Part shown: one piece after another, positions 7,691-9,836 of the stretch
How positions within the stretch are numbered: the stretch's first letter is position 1
Layout of the letters: each line of letters opens with the position of its first letter
NCBI GenBank assembly: GCA_023433655.1
Contig: JAEYUE010000297.1
Coordinates: 1 to 9,836 of the forward strand
Direction of reading: 5' to 3'
Length of the DNA: 9,836 nt
DNA from: Pseudomonadota bacterium
GTDB taxonomy: Bacteria > Pseudomonadota > Alphaproteobacteria > Caulobacterales > Caulobacteraceae
Position numbers and translations under genes: made by a program
Notes under the pieces: generated by a model
Seen by the model: the letters and a program-made list of their open reading frames with translations, nothing else
Databases searched by the model: none
What the model was told of the DNA's origin: nothing

Positions 7691-8611
7691 ATGATCCCCT
7701 TCGTCCGCGAACTGCAGGTTGTGTACGGCCAGGTCGAAGCGGTCTCGCCCCTGATCCGCCGGGTCATCGCCGCCAATCCGGGCCCCTTCACCTTCACCGG
7801 GACGGGAACCTATGTCGTCGGACGCCCGGAGCCCGGAGCCGGCGTGGCGGTCATCGATCCTGGCCCGCCCGACGAGGACCACTTCCGCGCATTGCTGGCC
7901 GCCGTCGACGGTCAGACGGTCAGCCACGTGCTGGTGACCCACACCCACCGCGACCATTCTCCCCTCGCCCGCCCCTTCGCGGCGGCAGTCGGGGCCCCGG
8001 TCCTGGCCGCACGGCCGCCGGCGCAGATCGTCCACGCTTCCGGCGCGCTGGACGAGGACGACGACGAAACCTTCACGCCCGACGTCGTCCTGGGCGGCGG
8101 CGAGGTGCTGGACGGCGACGGCTGGACGATCGAGGCCCTGGCCACCCCGGGGCACGCCTCGAACCACATGGCCTTCATCCTGCGCGAGGAGAACGCCCTG
8201 TTCAGCGGCGACCATGTGATGGGCTGGTCGACGACGGTCGTCGCGCCGCCGGACGGGGACATGACCGCCTATATGGCCAGCCTGGACGCCGTCATCGCCC
8301 GGGGCTTCTCGACCGTCTGGCCGACCCATGGCGCGCCGATCACCGAGCCCGGGCCGTTCCTGCAGGCCTATCGCGCCCACCGCCTGGACCGGGAGGCGCA
8401 GATCCTCGCCCAGCTCTCGGTCGGACCGCGCCAGATCCGCGACATGGTCCCGACCCTGTACGCCGCGGTCGATTCCCGTCTCTGGCCGGCCGCGGGCCTC
8501 TCGGTCTGGGCGCACCTGATCGCGCTGGAACGCTCGGGACGGGTCCGGGCCAGCCCCGAGGCGGCGATCGACGCGGTCTGGCGCCGGCCTGAGCCCTATT
8601 CGGCGACCTGA
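7691..8611 (+). CDS. MBL-fold metallo-hydrolase, LACTB2-like, with C-terminal winged helix
   Basis: The product has 306 residues and no signal peptide. The N-terminal part (1-225) is a metallo-beta-lactamase fold with a full two-metal ligand set: THTHRDH gives H84, H86, D88 and H89, then H155 (GHASNH), D174 (SGDHVMG) and H213 (PTHG). NPGPFTFTGTGTYVVG (29-44) and VIDPGP (54-59) are typical of the LACTB2/glyoxalase-II-like branch. Residues 245-295 (RQIRDMVPTLYAAVD, SVWAHLIALERSGRV) form the small winged-helix tail of that branch. Human LACTB2 is an endoribonuclease; bacterial members are usually listed as MBL-fold hydrolases of unknown substrate, so hydrolysis of a thioester, RNA or another ester all remain open. 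The ATG at 7691 begins the family-like MIPFVREL; only a weak G-rich ribosome site precedes it. The last 16 bases overlap the end of the opposing DUF1499 gene. Confidence 0.9.
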   Translation: MIPFVRELQVVYGQVEAVSPLIRRVIAANPGPFTFTGTGTYVVGRPEPGAGVAVIDPGPPDEDHFRALLAAVDGQTVSHVLVTHTHRDHSPLARPFAAAVGAPVLAARPPAQIVHASGALDEDDDETFTPDVVLGGGEVLDGDGWTIEALATPGHASNHMAFILREENALFSGDHVMGWSTTVVAPPDGDMTAYMASLDAVIARGFSTVWPTHGAPITEPGPFLQAYRAHRLDREAQILAQLSVGPRQIRDMVPTLYAAVDSRLWPAAGLSVWAHLIALERSGRVRASPEAAIDAVWRRPEPYSAT

Positions 8612-9288
8612 AGCCGCCGACTGATCTCCGTCGCCAGCCGGCAGGCTTCGCCGCCGTGCGAGCGCCCGTCGCGGGCGGCGACCCGGACGTCGGTGCGGCC
8701 CGGGCGGATGCGGATGACGGCGTCGTGGACGACCCCGAACCAGAAGCCGCGATGCGTACCGGCGGCCCGGCCCACCGAGACGCTGCCATCGAGGACGAAG
8801 CCCGACTCCTGCAGGGCCCAGGCGGCGGAACCCGGCGGAACCTGGGTCGCCGCCGGGACCGCGCCGGGACAGGCCTCGACCCCCGCCGTCCGCGTCGGCC
8901 CCGTTTCGCGGCGGCGCGCGTCCAGAGCGCCGAAACCCGGGATTTCGGCCATGTCGGTGCTGATGTCGTCCGGCGGGGCGACGGCGGCCCGCGACGCCTG
9001 CCAGGCATAGACGCCGACGGTGGCGGCCGAAATCAGAACGGCCAGCCCGGCCAGCCACAGCGGCGCGCGGCGGCGCAGGGCGGAGACCAGCAGCGCCAGG
9101 GCGGCGACGACGCCAAAGGCGGCCAGGCCGATCCCGACCCGCATCGCCAGCAGGTCGTGGCCGGTCTCGTAGCTCCACAGCCCCGTCCGCGTGCCCAGCG
9201 CCGCGACGAGCACGAACAGCGGCGCGAAGACGACCACCGCCGCCAGTCTCACGCCGCCTCCCCTGCCACGCCTCGTCCCTCTCGCCAT
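8596..9288 (-). CDS. DUF1499 family inner-membrane protein
   Basis: The product has 230 residues. Three hydrophobic helices are at about 14-32, 50-71 and 77-96, with an arginine-rich N terminus (MARGTRRGRG) and RRR at 72-74 as cytoplasmic anchors. The C-terminal domain (105-228) matches DUF1499: PPDDISTDMAEIPGF near its start, then HDAVIRIRPGRTDVRVAA (188-205) and GGEACRLATEISRRL (212-226). It departs somewhat from the usual RVDVRS-SR-G-SD-G-NA pattern and carries two cysteines, C140 and C216. The function of DUF1499 is unknown. The ATG at 9288 is chosen because GGAGG (complement of 9297-9301) lies 8 bases upstream, inside the last codons of the acyl-CoA synthetase gene whose TGA is 4 bases before. 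The two are therefore almost certainly co-transcribed and probably translationally coupled. Its end overlaps the MBL gene by 16 bp. Confidence 0.87.
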   Translation of the reverse strand: MARGTRRGRGGGVRLAAVVVFAPLFVLVAALGTRTGLWSYETGHDLLAMRVGIGLAAFGVVAALALLVSALRRRAPLWLAGLAVLISAATVGVYAWQASRAAVAPPDDISTDMAEIPGFGALDARRRETGPTRTAGVEACPGAVPAATQVPPGSAAWALQESGFVLDGSVSVGRAAGTHRGFWFGVVHDAVIRIRPGRTDVRVAARDGRSHGGEACRLATEISRRLQVAE

Positions 9289-9292
9289 TGGT

Positions 9293-9836
<544 letters not shown>

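Noticed and set aside
7646..9178. 510-codon - strand frame across the MBL and DUF1499 genes
   Set aside because: It crosses two well-supported genes and gives a low-complexity R/G/P-rich product with no motif.

Overview
The window is GC-rich DNA from a Gram-negative bacterium, most likely an alphaproteobacterium of the Caulobacterales (Caulobacter, Brevundimonas or Phenylobacterium type). The reasons are a large Oar-like TonB-dependent receptor whose signal peptide begins with a KTQTIKQRLL-type sequence, a promoter matching the Caulobacter housekeeping pattern (TTGACG, 14-15 bases, GCTCAATC), and close MetH similarity to the proteobacterial enzyme. The assignment rests on family knowledge and composition only. 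No tRNA, rRNA, insertion sequence, CRISPR array or prophage gene is visible.

Layout. Bases 1-2333 (+) hold the C-terminal two thirds of cobalamin-dependent methionine synthase MetH, cut by the left edge. Bases 2499-2756 (+) encode an 85-residue exported protein with its own promoter and a strong ribosome binding site. It converges on a 180-residue exported, mostly helical protein of unknown function (2873-3415, -), with a 13-bp inverted repeat between the two. Upstream of that gene on the same strand lies a 1092-residue TonB-dependent receptor (3559-6837, -), read from a TTG start and closed by a textbook intrinsic terminator with a UUCG loop. A 210-bp divergent region with a perfect palindrome separates it from a DUF442/TIGR01244-type sulfurtransferase-like gene (7048-7470, +).

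Next come a probable unannotated 48-residue membrane or lipoprotein ORF (7478-7624, -), an MBL-fold hydrolase of the LACTB2-like type (7691-8611, +), a three-helix DUF1499 membrane protein (8596-9288, -), and the C-terminal end of an acyl-CoA synthetase (9293 to the right edge, -). The last two genes are 4 bases apart and probably translationally coupled. The MBL and DUF1499 genes overlap tail to tail by 16 bp.

The genes do not form one pathway. This reads as ordinary chromosomal housekeeping and envelope content: methionine synthesis, outer-membrane uptake or secretion, sulfur or thiol chemistry, and acyl-CoA activation. I found no convincing new multi-gene system. The points most worth a second look are the 48-residue ORF, the palindrome in the divergent promoter region, the TTG start of the receptor, and the three paired-cysteine loops and calcium-type loop inside that receptor.
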